Source of the DNA: an uncultured Collinsella sp.
Lineage (GTDB): Bacteria; Actinomycetota; Coriobacteriia; Coriobacteriales; Coriobacteriaceae
DNA: 30,644 nucleotides
Reading direction: 5' to 3'
Assembly: GCA_900550185.1 (NCBI GenBank)
Contig: URRN01000009.1
Coordinates: forward strand, 1-30,644
Shown here in pieces: positions 15,036 through 24,086 of this stretch. The notes beneath the pieces were generated by a model that had not been told where the DNA came from, searched no databases, and saw only the letters and a program-made list of their open reading frames with translations. The position numbers were made by a program, and so were the translations under genes. Each line of letters starts with the position of its first letter. The first letter of the stretch is position 1.

Positions 15036-16190
15036 CTAGAAGCTACCGCGCTTCAGGAAGTCGGGAAGCTCGAACTGGTCGTTGCCAAAGTTGGGCAGCT
15101 CGGTACCACCGACGTTGCGGGTCGGAGCGGCCTGAGCCGGGCTGGCAGCCGGAGCGGTGCGCTGCGGCTCAGCGGAGGCAGCGGCCTTGCTCTGAGACTG
15201 CTGAGCAGCAAAGAGCTCGTCCTGACGGTTGACGTTGGAGTCGGAGAAGCCCGTAGCGATGACGGTGATACGCACCTGATCGCCCAGGGACTCGTCGACA
15301 ACGGTACCGAAGATGATGTTGGCCTCGGGGTCGACGGCGTTGGCGACAACGTCGGCGGCGTCGCTGATCTCCTGGATGCCCAGGTCCTTGGAACCGGCGA
15401 TGGAGAGCAGCACGCGCGTGGCGCCATCGATGGAGCTCTCGAGCAGCGGGCTGGAGATGGCCTGCTGGGCAGCGTCGACGGCACGAGTATCCCCAGAAGA
15501 GGTACCGATACCCATCATGGCGGTACCGGCCTGCTTCATGATGGTCTTAACATCGGCGAAGTCCAGGTTGATGATACCGGGGACGGTGATGAGGTCGGTG
15601 ATGCCCTGGGTGCCCTGGGAAAGGACGCCATCGGCAATCGCGAAGGCCTCGAGCATGGTGGTCTTCTTCTCGGCGATGTCGAGCAGCTTATCGTTAGGAA
15701 TGACGATCATGGTGTCGACGCAATCGGAGAGGGTCTTGATGCCCTCCTCGGCGCTCTTCTTACGCTTGCGGCCCTCGAAGGTGAAGGGCTTGGTCACGAC
15801 GGCGACGGTCAGTGCGCCGACCTCGTTCATCGCGATATCGGCAACGATGGGAGCAGCGCCGGTACCGGTGCCGCCGCCCTCGCCGCAGGTGATAAACACC
15901 ATGTCGGCGCCAGCGAGCGCCTCGGCGATGTCGTCGCGGGACTCATCGGCAGCCTTGCGGCCAACCTCGGGATTGGCGCCGGCGCCCAGGCCGCGGGTAA
16001 GGTCGGTGCCGATGTGCACCTTGATATCGGCATCAGAGATCGCGAGTGCCTGAGCATCGGTGTTGATGGCAACAAACTCGACGCCGCGGATGCCCTCTTC
16101 GATCATTCGATTGACCGCGTTGGTACCGCCGCCGCCGACGCCGACCACCTTAATGACGGCAAGGTAGTTGTTGATCTCTGTCTCGTGCAT
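15036..16190 (-). CDS. ftsZ: Cell division GTPase FtsZ
   Basis: The tubulin-like GTPase that forms the Z ring. In 384 residues: VVGVGGGGTNAVNRMI near the start, EFVAINTDAQAL, GADMVFITCGEGGGTGTG (tubulin signature GGGTGTG near residue 100), the T7 loop region DLITVPGIINLDFADVK, and the C-terminal tail peptide ELPDFLKRGSF that binds SepF and other partners. A Gln/Ala/Ser/Pro-rich linker of about 55 residues precedes the tail. The ATG at 16190 has GGAGG upstream; the earlier in-frame codons are rejected. A 199-base gap separates it from ftsQ, which suggests its own promoter; a terminator follows it. Confidence 0.98.
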   Translation of the reverse strand: MHETEINNYLAVIKVVGVGGGGTNAVNRMIEEGIRGVEFVAINTDAQALAISDADIKVHIGTDLTRGLGAGANPEVGRKAADESRDDIAEALAGADMVFITCGEGGGTGTGAAPIVADIAMNEVGALTVAVVTKPFTFEGRKRKKSAEEGIKTLSDCVDTMIVIPNDKLLDIAEKKTTMLEAFAIADGVLSQGTQGITDLITVPGIINLDFADVKTIMKQAGTAMMGIGTSSGDTRAVDAAQQAISSPLLESSIDGATRVLLSIAGSKDLGIQEISDAADVVANAVDPEANIIFGTVVDESLGDQVRITVIATGFSDSNVNRQDELFAAQQSQSKAAASAEPQRTAPAASPAQAAPTRNVGGTELPNFGNDQFELPDFLKRGSF

Positions 16191-16389
16191 GTCGGTCCTC
16201 CGAACAAAGGTTATAGCCATAGCATGGGTCGACCCCTGCGCACATTAACCTTCAGGTTGAAAGTAAATGCAAAGGTAAACCGTATTATGTTTGCACATTA
16301 TGAACGTATCAGTCAAATAATTGACCGTGAAAACCAAACAAACCAGATAAACGGCGTGGTATGGCCCCTCAACAAAGCATCAACCAGCG
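16191..16389 (-). promoter_or_regulatory. AT-rich leader and likely promoter region of ftsZ
   Basis: This 199-base gap between ftsQ and ftsZ is much more AT-rich than its surroundings around 16260-16345. It contains the short palindrome GTCAA-ATAA-TTGAC (16312-16325) whose minus strand supplies TTGACT, and CATAAT at 16289-16284, but their spacing (21) is too long for a standard promoter. I see no ORF here. A promoter is likely from position and composition; the exact boxes are not resolved. Confidence 0.4.
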
Positions 16390-17646
16390 CTACGAGGTCG
16401 GAGCGTTCCTAAATGTATAGTTACCCGGAGAGCGCACATTGATATACGTTACGCCCTCTACCTGCGAAAGCAACTTGGTGACTACGCGTTCCTTCTTGGC
16501 GATATCGCCCGAATCGCCCAGCGACACCTCAATGCCGTTATTGAGGTTTGCCGAGATGGCTTCGACCGAAGGCGTGGAAATATCCTTGACTTGTCCCAAG
16601 AACTCGCTCGAAAAACCACGCACATAATCCAGGCCGGCCTTAACGGCTTTGGAGTTCACCGCCTGGCCGGAAACCGGAGCGACATCCGCCGAGACATCAG
16701 TCAACAACACCGCGCCATAATGCTTGGCGAGCGCCAGCGCGGCATCGATTCCGGTCAAGGTATTTGAGCCCTGCCCTGTCGTGATGACGTTGCCTTGGTC
16801 GTCCACTTCGACCGACGTCGACAGTGGGGCGATCCAGGTGTCATCATCCCCGATGGCCCAGGCAAGGTCATCGGAACTGATATAGGCAATTGCGATGACC
16901 TTGCGCTCCATCGGCGTAATGATGAGCGTATGCGGGAACTGACGCTGGACATCCACGCCCGAGACCCACGGATTCTGCTTGAGGTCCTCGGTAATCTGGT
17001 CGGGATCGACGTTAAAAAGCGACGTTCCCTCGGGCAAGTCGATCAGCTGGATAGCATCGTGCTTCGTCACATGCTCGCTGCCTTGAATCTGAATATCAGT
17101 GGCAGTAAACAGTCCAGAGTTGATCACCACGATGGCAACGACGACGAGCACGGCCAAGGCGGCCAGAACGCCGCCCACGATTTTGCCTTTGCCTGCAACG
17201 ACAGAAGCGGCGTCTGATGTTTTATTTACCATCGCCCCAAGTGAAGACAACGGGTTGACGCTTTTTTTACCCGAAGGCTTCTTGGCGGTAGCCGGCACCG
17301 ATGTCAGCGAGCGCGGTTTCGATGCGCCCAGCGTGCGACCTGGACGCGCCGCTTTAGTTCCCGTCGAGGGCTTGGGAGCCGCCATGGGACGGGCAGGCTT
17401 GGCGCCCATAACAGGCTTTGACGTCATCGAGGGACGCGAGGACTTTTTTGCGGCCGGACGATTACCGAGCTGCGAGCCGACGACCGGACGACTGGTCTGT
17501 CGAGCATACCCGACAGACTTAGAGTGCGCGACGGTATTGCGTTGAGGTTTGGCAGGCGCGCCGGAACGCCCTCCGGCGCGGCGGAAGGTGGGTTTCGATG
17601 CTCTAGAAGCCGAGGAATTTAACTTCCGGTCTGAGCTCGATGCCAT
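16390..17646 (-). CDS. ftsQ: Cell division protein FtsQ/DivIB with long basic N-terminal region
   Basis: A bitopic divisome protein, 418 residues. Residues 1-150 are cytoplasmic, rich in Lys, Arg, Ser, Pro and Ala, and probably disordered. The membrane span is GGVLAALAVLVVVAIVVI near 160-178. The POTRA domain follows, TDIQIQGSEHVTKHDAIQLI then DLPEGTSLFNVD, and then the FtsQ domain to the C terminus, ending EGVTYINVRSPGNYTFRN. It links FtsL/FtsB-type partners to the ring. The ATG at 17646 has GGGAGG just upstream and lies inside murB, giving a 44-base overlap. The N-terminal tail is much longer than in E. coli FtsQ. Confidence 0.9.
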   Translation of the reverse strand: MASSSDRKLNSSASRASKPTFRRAGGRSGAPAKPQRNTVAHSKSVGYARQTSRPVVGSQLGNRPAAKKSSRPSMTSKPVMGAKPARPMAAPKPSTGTKAARPGRTLGASKPRSLTSVPATAKKPSGKKSVNPLSSLGAMVNKTSDAASVVAGKGKIVGGVLAALAVLVVVAIVVINSGLFTATDIQIQGSEHVTKHDAIQLIDLPEGTSLFNVDPDQITEDLKQNPWVSGVDVQRQFPHTLIITPMERKVIAIAYISSDDLAWAIGDDDTWIAPLSTSVEVDDQGNVITTGQGSNTLTGIDAALALAKHYGAVLLTDVSADVAPVSGQAVNSKAVKAGLDYVRGFSSEFLGQVKDISTPSVEAISANLNNGIEVSLGDSGDIAKKERVVTKLLSQVEGVTYINVRSPGNYTFRNAPTS

Positions 17647-18514
17647 ACGCCTCCCTCACCTTTCCGTGCACATGTCTGATAACCGCGGCAACGTCATCGG
17701 CCGAGGCAGTTCCGTTATTAACGATAAAATTAGCGTGAACGGGCGAAACTTCCGCGCCGCCAATCGAAAAACCCTTTAATCCACAATCCTCGATAAGCTT
17801 GCCCACACTCGCATCCTGCGGGTTGCGAAAGACCGACCCGCAGGATGCGCGACCCATGGGCTGCGTACGCTTGCGCCTCGTCAGGTACCGCTCCATGCGC
17901 TCGCGAATGTCGGCCTTGGGCGCCGGTTTAAGCTTGAGCACGCACTCGAGGATGATCTCATTGCGGGGAAGGCTACATTCGCGGTAGCCCCAAGTGATCT
18001 CGGACCCCGCATAATGCTTGATACCGGATGCCGGGTCAAACGTTACGACATCCTCAACCAGCGAGCCAATCCACTCGGTCCGTGTGCCGGCATTCATAGA
18101 TATCGCACCGCCGACCGAACCAGGGATGCCAACGGCAAACTCAAGGCCCGAAAGGCTACGCGACAGGGCATCGTTGACCAAGCGCGCAAACATCACGCCC
18201 GCACCGACCGTCAGCGTACAACCGTCATCGGCAACAACCGTGCGCTGAAACTCACGTCCGAGCGAAATGACGGCACCGCGATAACCGCCATCGGCAACCA
18301 GCAGATTGGAGCCCTTGCCGATGATGACCCACGGCACCTGCTCGCGATCGAGCACCGCCACGGCGCGGCGAAGGGCATGATAGCTATGGCACGTCACAAA
18401 GAGGTCGGCCTTGCCGCCGATACGATAGCTCGTATGACGCGCAAGGCGCTCGTCCTCGATCACATCCGTGTCGATCATGCCCGAGAGCGCCATGACGGCG
18501 TTAAACAGACCCAT
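17603..18514 (-). CDS. murB: UDP-N-acetylenolpyruvoylglucosamine reductase MurB
   Basis: FAD enzyme that reduces UDP-GlcNAc-enolpyruvate to UDP-MurNAc. In 303 residues: RHTSYRIGGKADLFV (flavin domain start), VIIGKGSNLLVADGG, LSGLEFAVGIPGSVGGAISM then NAG, RASCGSVFRNP with the proton-donating Ser, LIEDCGLKGFSIGGAEVSP and HANFIVN, and the C-terminal catalytic Glu in LRPEVKFLG. The ATG at 18514 lies five bases after the murC stop with a weak RBS, so coupling to murC is likely. Its 3' end overlaps ftsQ. Confidence 0.96.
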   Translation of the reverse strand: MGLFNAVMALSGMIDTDVIEDERLARHTSYRIGGKADLFVTCHSYHALRRAVAVLDREQVPWVIIGKGSNLLVADGGYRGAVISLGREFQRTVVADDGCTLTVGAGVMFARLVNDALSRSLSGLEFAVGIPGSVGGAISMNAGTRTEWIGSLVEDVVTFDPASGIKHYAGSEITWGYRECSLPRNEIILECVLKLKPAPKADIRERMERYLTRRKRTQPMGRASCGSVFRNPQDASVGKLIEDCGLKGFSIGGAEVSPVHANFIVNNGTASADDVAAVIRHVHGKVREAYGIELRPEVKFLGF

Positions 18515-18519
18515 TAGAC

Positions 18520-19938
18520 TTAAGCGTCTTTCTTGGCAGTCAGATACTCAATGAACTCGGGACCGACGGTCGTAACGTCGCCGGCACCCATGGTGAGCAG
18601 CAGGTCGCCCTCGCCCACCATCTGCTCGAGCTCCTGATTGAGCTCAAGACGGCTGGAGCAGTACACGACCTCCTTGCCAGGATGCTTGGCGCGCACGGTA
18701 TCGGCGAGCATCTTAGAGGTGACACCCGGAATGGGCATCTCGCCAGCCGAGAACACATCAATCAGCAGCAGTTTATCGGCATCGGCAAATGCATCGGCAA
18801 AGTCGTCGCACAGGGCCTGCAGGCGCGAATAGCGGTGCGGCTGGAACACGACATCGACGTGCTTGTAGCCCAGCGAGGAAGCGGCAGCAAGCGTCGCCTT
18901 GATCTCGGTGGGGTGATGGCCGTAATCATCGACCACGGTGATGCCATCGATATCGCCCACGTGGGTAAAGCGACGGCGGACGCCCTCAAAGCTCGAGAGC
19001 GCCTTGGCGGCGGCGTCGATGTCAAGGCCCAGGACATGGGCGACGGTGAGCACCGCCGTGGCGTTGAGCATGTTGTGGCGACCGGGATTGCTCTTGATCT
19101 CCACAGCATGCTCAGTGCCGTCCTCAAAGCGAACGATAAAGTCACTCTGGATGCCCTTGACATCCGGGTGCACGCAGACGATGTCGTTGCTCTCGGCAAA
19201 GCCGTAGGAAAGCACGTGACGGCCCGTCGACTTGGCGAGCTCGACCAGATGCGGGTCCTCGCCGCAGACGATGACGGTGCCGTCCTCGCCCACCAGGCTC
19301 ATGAATTTGGCGAAAGTTGCCTCGATCTCCTCGATACCCGAGTAGTGATCGAGGTGGTCGGCCTCGACGTTGGTCACAATGACCACGTTGGGGTTCAGGA
19401 ACAGGAAGGAGCTGTCGGACTCGTCGGCCTCGGCGACAAAGTAGTCGCCCGAGCCGTTCTTGCCGTTCGTGTCATAGCCCTCGACGATGCCGCCGATCAA
19501 GAAGCTCGGATCCAGACCCATGCGGTCGAGCATGGTGGCGCACATCGAAGACGTGGTGGTCTTGCCATGCGTGCCGGCAACAGCGACGGTGGTGTAGCCG
19601 TGGCCCAAAGCAGAGAGCATCTTGGCACGGGGCCACACGGGAATACCCAGCTCGCGAGCGCGCACGAGTTCAGGGTTGGACTCCGGAATAGCGGTGGACA
19701 CAACAACCACGTCGGGCTTGACCTCGTCGATCGTGGCGGCCTCATGGCCCACATGCACCTTCACACCAGCGCGGGTAAGCTGGCGGATATAACGTGACGT
19801 CTTAAGGTCGGAGCCGGTAACGGCATAACCGCGCTCGTGCAGAACGAGGGCGATGCCGCTCATGCCGGCGCCGCCGATACCGATAAAGTGGGCGCTCTTA
19901 AACTCGGGCGCGGAGGTTGCAGTCTGGGAATCAGCCAT
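18520..19938 (-). CDS. murC: UDP-N-acetylmuramate--L-alanine ligase MurC
   Basis: Adds L-Ala to UDP-MurNAc, the first amino acid of the stem peptide. In 472 residues: HFIGIGGAGMSGIALVLHER (nucleotide-sugar binding) near residue 18, AVAGTHGKTTTSSM (ATP P-loop), AEADESDSSFLFL, IVTNVEADHLDHYSG, NPGRHNMLNATAVLTVA, and VVDDYGHHPTEI in the C-terminal domain. All Mur ligase catalytic motifs are present. The ATG at 19938 is chosen since AAGGAG is 11 bases upstream and the conserved core starts soon after; a GTG nine codons earlier overlaps that RBS. The 97-base gap to murG holds no clear structure. Confidence 0.97.
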   Translation of the reverse strand: MADSQTATSAPEFKSAHFIGIGGAGMSGIALVLHERGYAVTGSDLKTSRYIRQLTRAGVKVHVGHEAATIDEVKPDVVVVSTAIPESNPELVRARELGIPVWPRAKMLSALGHGYTTVAVAGTHGKTTTSSMCATMLDRMGLDPSFLIGGIVEGYDTNGKNGSGDYFVAEADESDSSFLFLNPNVVIVTNVEADHLDHYSGIEEIEATFAKFMSLVGEDGTVIVCGEDPHLVELAKSTGRHVLSYGFAESNDIVCVHPDVKGIQSDFIVRFEDGTEHAVEIKSNPGRHNMLNATAVLTVAHVLGLDIDAAAKALSSFEGVRRRFTHVGDIDGITVVDDYGHHPTEIKATLAAASSLGYKHVDVVFQPHRYSRLQALCDDFADAFADADKLLLIDVFSAGEMPIPGVTSKMLADTVRAKHPGKEVVYCSSRLELNQELEQMVGEGDLLLTMGAGDVTTVGPEFIEYLTAKKDA

Positions 19939-20035
19939 GTGCTCGTGTACTCCTTGCGTAAACACTGCCTGTAACCCGTTAACTGTACCGCACCTACCGC
20001 ATCAGCGCGAGGGCGACCGACGATATCCCGTCTAA

Positions 20036-21151
20036 CTAACGCAAACCCTCTACCGCATCCGCCAGAAGAGCGGCGGCCCTATCCTGAGCCAGACCACGCG
20101 CCGCCTGACGCATGGCGTCGCGTGCCGCCGCGTCATCGACCAGGTGCAGCAGCTCATCGGCAAAGGCAGAACCGTCGATATCGGCATCGGCGCAGAGCAC
20201 GCCGGCCCCGGCGTCGACCAGATAACGAGCATTGGTGGTTTGGTGGTCGGCCGTCGCATGCGGATACGGCACGAGCACCGAGGGCACGGCGAGCGCAGCG
20301 ATCTCGGCCACGCTCGATGCACCCGAACGCGAGAGCACCAAATCGGCAGCAGCCAGCATATCGCCCATGTTGTCGATGTAAGGCTGGACGCGGTAACGCT
20401 TCGCCTCCTCGGGCGTCAGCGCCAAAGCGCGCTCGGTCTCCTCAAAGCCGTCGGCACCCGTCGAATGCAACACATAGAGGTTCTTGCGCGAAAGCAGCTC
20501 GTTTTTGAGCGAAGTCACGCGCTCGTTGAGGTGCTGGGCGCCAAGTGAACCGCCAAAGACGAGCAGCAGCGTAGCGTCCTCGGGAACGCCAAGTGCCTTG
20601 CGGCCGCGAGCGCGATCGCCCTCGATCACCGAGCGACGTACGGGGTTGCCGGTCATGAGCACGTGGCCAGGGTCACCTTCGCGCTCAAAGACCGAACGCG
20701 CTGCCGGCACCGAGATGCACACGCGGGCGGCGTGGGAGTTCATCATCTTGTTGGCCAGGCCCGGAACAGAGTTCTGCTCATGCAGCAGATACGGAACGCC
20801 TGCGCCCTTGCACCACCCCAACAGCGGAACCTCGACATAGGCACCAAAACCGATGGCGGCATCGGGCTTGCCGACCTTTGAGAAATGATTGGCGAGCGCA
20901 CGCTTGGCCTTATTGACACGCCACAGCGAGGTCAGCGCCGTCCAAGGACGGGAGCGGTCGAAGCCCGTGACCGTAATGGGCACAAAATCAAACCCAGCCT
21001 CGGGGACCAAACGACCCTCGAGCTTGCGCGACTGGCCCACGAACACAACGTGGTGGCCACGGTCACGCAGTTCTTCGGCCAAGGCGAGCGCGGGGTTGAT
21101 GTGTCCTGCCGTGCCGCCGGCTGCAATAGCAACGGTCATTTTATCGGTCAT
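20036..21151 (-). CDS. murG: UDP-GlcNAc transferase MurG (lipid II synthase)
   Basis: Membrane-associated GT-B enzyme adding GlcNAc to lipid I to make lipid II. In 371 residues: AIAAGGTAGHINPALALAEE (the GGTGGHxxPA-type loop, here GGTAGH), RRSVIEGDRARGRKALGVPE, LLVFGGSLGAQHLN, the HEQNSVPGLANK loop, and the sugar-nucleotide site SRSGASSVAEIAALAVPSVL followed by VPYPHATADHQTTNA. The ATG at 21151 has AGGGA upstream and overlaps the ftsW stop by 11 bases, so translation is probably coupled. Confidence 0.97.
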   Translation of the reverse strand: MTDKMTVAIAAGGTAGHINPALALAEELRDRGHHVVFVGQSRKLEGRLVPEAGFDFVPITVTGFDRSRPWTALTSLWRVNKAKRALANHFSKVGKPDAAIGFGAYVEVPLLGWCKGAGVPYLLHEQNSVPGLANKMMNSHAARVCISVPAARSVFEREGDPGHVLMTGNPVRRSVIEGDRARGRKALGVPEDATLLLVFGGSLGAQHLNERVTSLKNELLSRKNLYVLHSTGADGFEETERALALTPEEAKRYRVQPYIDNMGDMLAAADLVLSRSGASSVAEIAALAVPSVLVPYPHATADHQTTNARYLVDAGAGVLCADADIDGSAFADELLHLVDDAAARDAMRQAARGLAQDRAAALLADAVEGLR

Positions 21152-22661
21152 GGTAGTCCCTTCGTACACGCGGTCCCTGGTCGTCGGTGCGCAGACGCGC
21201 CGACGGGTCCGAGTTCAAATCGATTCGATTATATCCGCCGCCCGCGTTGCGAGGGCTGGGGCGCTGCGGACGACCTTGCGGAGCCGTTCGCGAGCGTGGA
21301 CGAGCTGCCGGCTCGGATGCAGAACCATCCAGAACGGTAAAGCCGCTACGCGAAGGTCGTTCACCGCGCACATGGGCTACGCCGGCGGTGCTCTCGTCCA
21401 TAACGGCAAAGCTCTCACGGCGGCGGTCATACTCATCGCGGCGGGCGCTCTCGTACGAAACGCGCAGGATCAACCCGGCAAGCATAAGCGACACAATAAT
21501 CGACGAACCGCCGTAGCTAATAAACGGCAACGGTTTGCCCGTCATGGGAAACACGTTGAGGATGCCCAGCGCGTTAATCAAAAACTGCACTGCGAGAATG
21601 ACCGCGGAGCCAGACGCCATAAGCGCGCCCCGGCGATCGGTCGCCTGCTCGGCAATGCGAAACGCCGAGTAGATCAGCATCGCAAACACCAAGAAGAACA
21701 GCACGGTTCCGACAAAGCCGACTTCCTCGCCAATGATGGCCAGGATGTAGTCATTGTGCGCCTCGGGCAGATACGAGTACTTCATGGTTGAGTTGCCGAT
21801 GCCACGGCCGAACAGACCGCCCGAGGCAAAGGCCATGATGGCAAGCGTGGCCTGATAGCCGTCACCATACTCGTCGGCCCAAGGGTTCAAGGCAACCTGA
21901 ATACGCACCATACGGTACGGCTCTGCGACAAGCGCAATCACGATCACGAGAATGCCGAAGATTAGCACGCCGATGATAAATCTGGGGTCGAGACCCGCAA
22001 ACAACGCCATGCACATGAGGGTCAACAGGATGATCAGGACAGTACCGAAATCGGGCTGGATAAAGATCAGAAAGAGCGAAATGCCCAGGTAGATGCCCAT
22101 CTTGCGAAGGAATTCGTTGATGTTGCCACCGGGCGAAAAGAAGCGATCAAGCATGATGGCCGAATACGCAATGGCAAATGGCTTTAAAAACTCGGAAGGC
22201 TGGAACTGAATACCGGCGATGTTAAGCCAGCGCGTGGCGCCACGGCTGCCGCTGCCCACCAAGAACACCAGAAGCAGTAGCCCTATCATGCCGATAAGGA
22301 AGATCCTAAGCACATCCTCCCCAAACCAGCTGTCCGGCAAAACGCGCACGATGGCAATCAGCGCCAGAACACCAACCACGGCAAACGCGGCCTGTCGACC
22401 CAGGAAAAACGTCGCCGAGCCATTCTCGTGCAGCGCCTCGACCGAAGACGCCGAGTACACCATCAGCAGACCAAAGCACACCAAAGTAAACAGGCAGGCC
22501 ATAAATATCAGACGGGGGCGCATGATGCGGGCGGGAACGCCGGCAATATAGCGTTCGCTAAACGACTGCCCGCCACGACCGGAACGCGGTGTGCTACGCC
22601 GCGAGGAAGCACGGTCCGAGTCGGGCCTCCTCATACCTTGTCGGGGGCTCTCCTCTCTCAC
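21141..22661 (-). CDS. ftsW: SEDS-family septal glycosyltransferase FtsW
   Basis: Polymerises lipid II at the septum together with FtsI. About 506 residues with ten membrane spans starting at LIFMACLFTLVCFGLLMVYS. SEDS marks are SRGATRWLNIAGIQFQPSEF, FIQPDFGTVLIILLTLMCMA, the acidic catalytic loop NPWADEYGDGYQ, PEAHNDYILAIIGEEVGFVG and KPLPFISYGGSSIIVSLMLA. The last 100 or so residues are Arg/Ser/Pro-rich, cytoplasmic and probably disordered. The start is uncertain: GTG at 22661 follows AGGGG at good spacing, TTG is two codons earlier and ATG nine codons later (22634). Confidence 0.95.
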   Translation of the reverse strand: MREESPRQGMRRPDSDRASSRRSTPRSGRGGQSFSERYIAGVPARIMRPRLIFMACLFTLVCFGLLMVYSASSVEALHENGSATFFLGRQAAFAVVGVLALIAIVRVLPDSWFGEDVLRIFLIGMIGLLLLVFLVGSGSRGATRWLNIAGIQFQPSEFLKPFAIAYSAIMLDRFFSPGGNINEFLRKMGIYLGISLFLIFIQPDFGTVLIILLTLMCMALFAGLDPRFIIGVLIFGILVIVIALVAEPYRMVRIQVALNPWADEYGDGYQATLAIMAFASGGLFGRGIGNSTMKYSYLPEAHNDYILAIIGEEVGFVGTVLFFLVFAMLIYSAFRIAEQATDRRGALMASGSAVILAVQFLINALGILNVFPMTGKPLPFISYGGSSIIVSLMLAGLILRVSYESARRDEYDRRRESFAVMDESTAGVAHVRGERPSRSGFTVLDGSASEPAARPRSRTAPQGRPQRPSPRNAGGGYNRIDLNSDPSARLRTDDQGPRVRRDYHDR

Positions 22662-22670
22662 CGGCAACCC

Positions 22671-24077
22671 CTATTCCATTTGCGATTTCGCTGCAGCGGC
22701 AAGCTGAGCCACGTAGTCCTTAAACACGCGGCCGCGCTCCTCATAGCCCGAGAACTCATCGAACGAAGAGCAGGCAGGAGAAAGTAAGATCACGTCGCCA
22801 CGGCTCGACAGCGAACGGGCAACGTCCACGGCATCGCGTAGGTCATCCGCTTGGGCGATATCCACATCGCCATCGACATCGGCCTCGTCCATAGCGGCGG
22901 TAAAGCGCTCGCGCGCATCGCCAAAGCAGACGACCGAGCGCACGTTATCCATAACGACGCGCGCGAAGTCCGTGAGCGGCGTGCCCTTATCGTGGCCGCC
23001 GAGCAGCAAGATCACGTTGTCATCGGGAAATGCCGTCAGTGCCTTCTCGACCGCGTCGGTGTTGGTCGCCTTGGAATCGTTGACGTAGCGCACTCCGTCA
23101 ATCTCGCCGCACGGCTCCACGCGGTGCTCGAGCGGCTGGAACGAGGCCAGACCGCGGCAAATGCCCTCGGGATTGGCACCGACGGCCAGGACAGCCGTGG
23201 CAGCGCACAGGGCATTGATAACATTGTGATGGCCCGAGATCTTGAGCTTGGATGTAGCGATGAGCGGGGTCTCGACGCCCTTCAGGCGCACGATCATCTT
23301 GCCATCGCGCACAAAGGCGACATCCTCACCCTCTGGCTCGTCAAAGGCAACCTTGCAGATGCGACGACCCGACGTGTAGATGTACTCATCGAACTCGTGA
23401 ATGCCGGCGTCTTCGACGTCGACGACCACCAGATCGTCATCGACCATATTGTCAAACAGTTTGATCTTGGCAAGCGCATAGTTCTTATGGCTCTTATGCC
23501 AGCCCAAGTGGTCGGGAGTGATGTTGAGCAGCACCGCCACGCGAGGGTGGAGCTCGGTGGTCGTAGCAATCTGATAGCTCGAGAGCTCAGCCACAAACCA
23601 CTCGTTGTGGGCTCGGCCGTCAATCTCGTTGATAGGCGGCTCGCCGATGTTGCCGACAGCTACACTGGCCTCACCGGAAGCCTTGAGCAGATAATCGGTC
23701 AGCGACGTGGTGGTCGTCTTGCCGTTGGTGCCCGTGATGGCAATCCAGTTATCGGGCGACAGGCGATAGGCAAACTCGGGCTCACCCATAATCTGGGCGG
23801 CATGCTCGCGCCCGGCCTTAAAGAAGCCCGAGAACTCCGAGATGCCCGGGCACGTCACGCATACGTCATGGGCGCCCTCGACCTGTTCGGTCCCATAGAC
23901 AAACGACGCACCGGCAGCCTCGAGCGCACGCGTGGCGTCATTGGGCTCAGAGGTGCCGCCGCCATACACGGTAACGGCGCTTACGCGCTCTGGATGTGCC
24001 AGCGCCCAGCGGGCGACATCGAGACCGGATTTGCCCTGACCCAAAACGAGCAGGCTAAAGACATCAGCAAGAGGCAT
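22671..24077 (-). CDS. murD: UDP-N-acetylmuramoylalanine--D-glutamate ligase MurD
   Basis: Adds D-Glu to UDP-MurNAc-L-Ala. In 468 residues: VLGQGKSGLDVARWALAHPE at the N terminus, VTCPGISEFSGFF, WIAITGTNGKTTTTSLTDYL (P-loop) near residue 118, VAVGNIGEPPINE, ELSSYQIATTTELHPRVAVL then LNITPDHLGWH, PLEHRVEPCGEIDGVRYVND then SKATN, and LLLGGHDKGTPL near 370. All are MurD-typical. The ATG follows the mraY stop by nine bases with a weak RBS. ftsW begins a few bases after it ends. Confidence 0.97.
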   Translation of the reverse strand: MPLADVFSLLVLGQGKSGLDVARWALAHPERVSAVTVYGGGTSEPNDATRALEAAGASFVYGTEQVEGAHDVCVTCPGISEFSGFFKAGREHAAQIMGEPEFAYRLSPDNWIAITGTNGKTTTTSLTDYLLKASGEASVAVGNIGEPPINEIDGRAHNEWFVAELSSYQIATTTELHPRVAVLLNITPDHLGWHKSHKNYALAKIKLFDNMVDDDLVVVDVEDAGIHEFDEYIYTSGRRICKVAFDEPEGEDVAFVRDGKMIVRLKGVETPLIATSKLKISGHHNVINALCAATAVLAVGANPEGICRGLASFQPLEHRVEPCGEIDGVRYVNDSKATNTDAVEKALTAFPDDNVILLLGGHDKGTPLTDFARVVMDNVRSVVCFGDARERFTAAMDEADVDGDVDIAQADDLRDAVDVARSLSSRGDVILLSPACSSFDEFSGYEERGRVFKDYVAQLAAAAKSQME

Positions 24078-24086
24078 GAAAGACCA

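Noticed and set aside
14952..16412. Long plus-strand reading frame opposite ftsZ
   Set aside because: Mirror of ftsZ codons; low-complexity Gly/Asp/Val-rich product, no RBS logic, and it crosses the ftsZ terminator.
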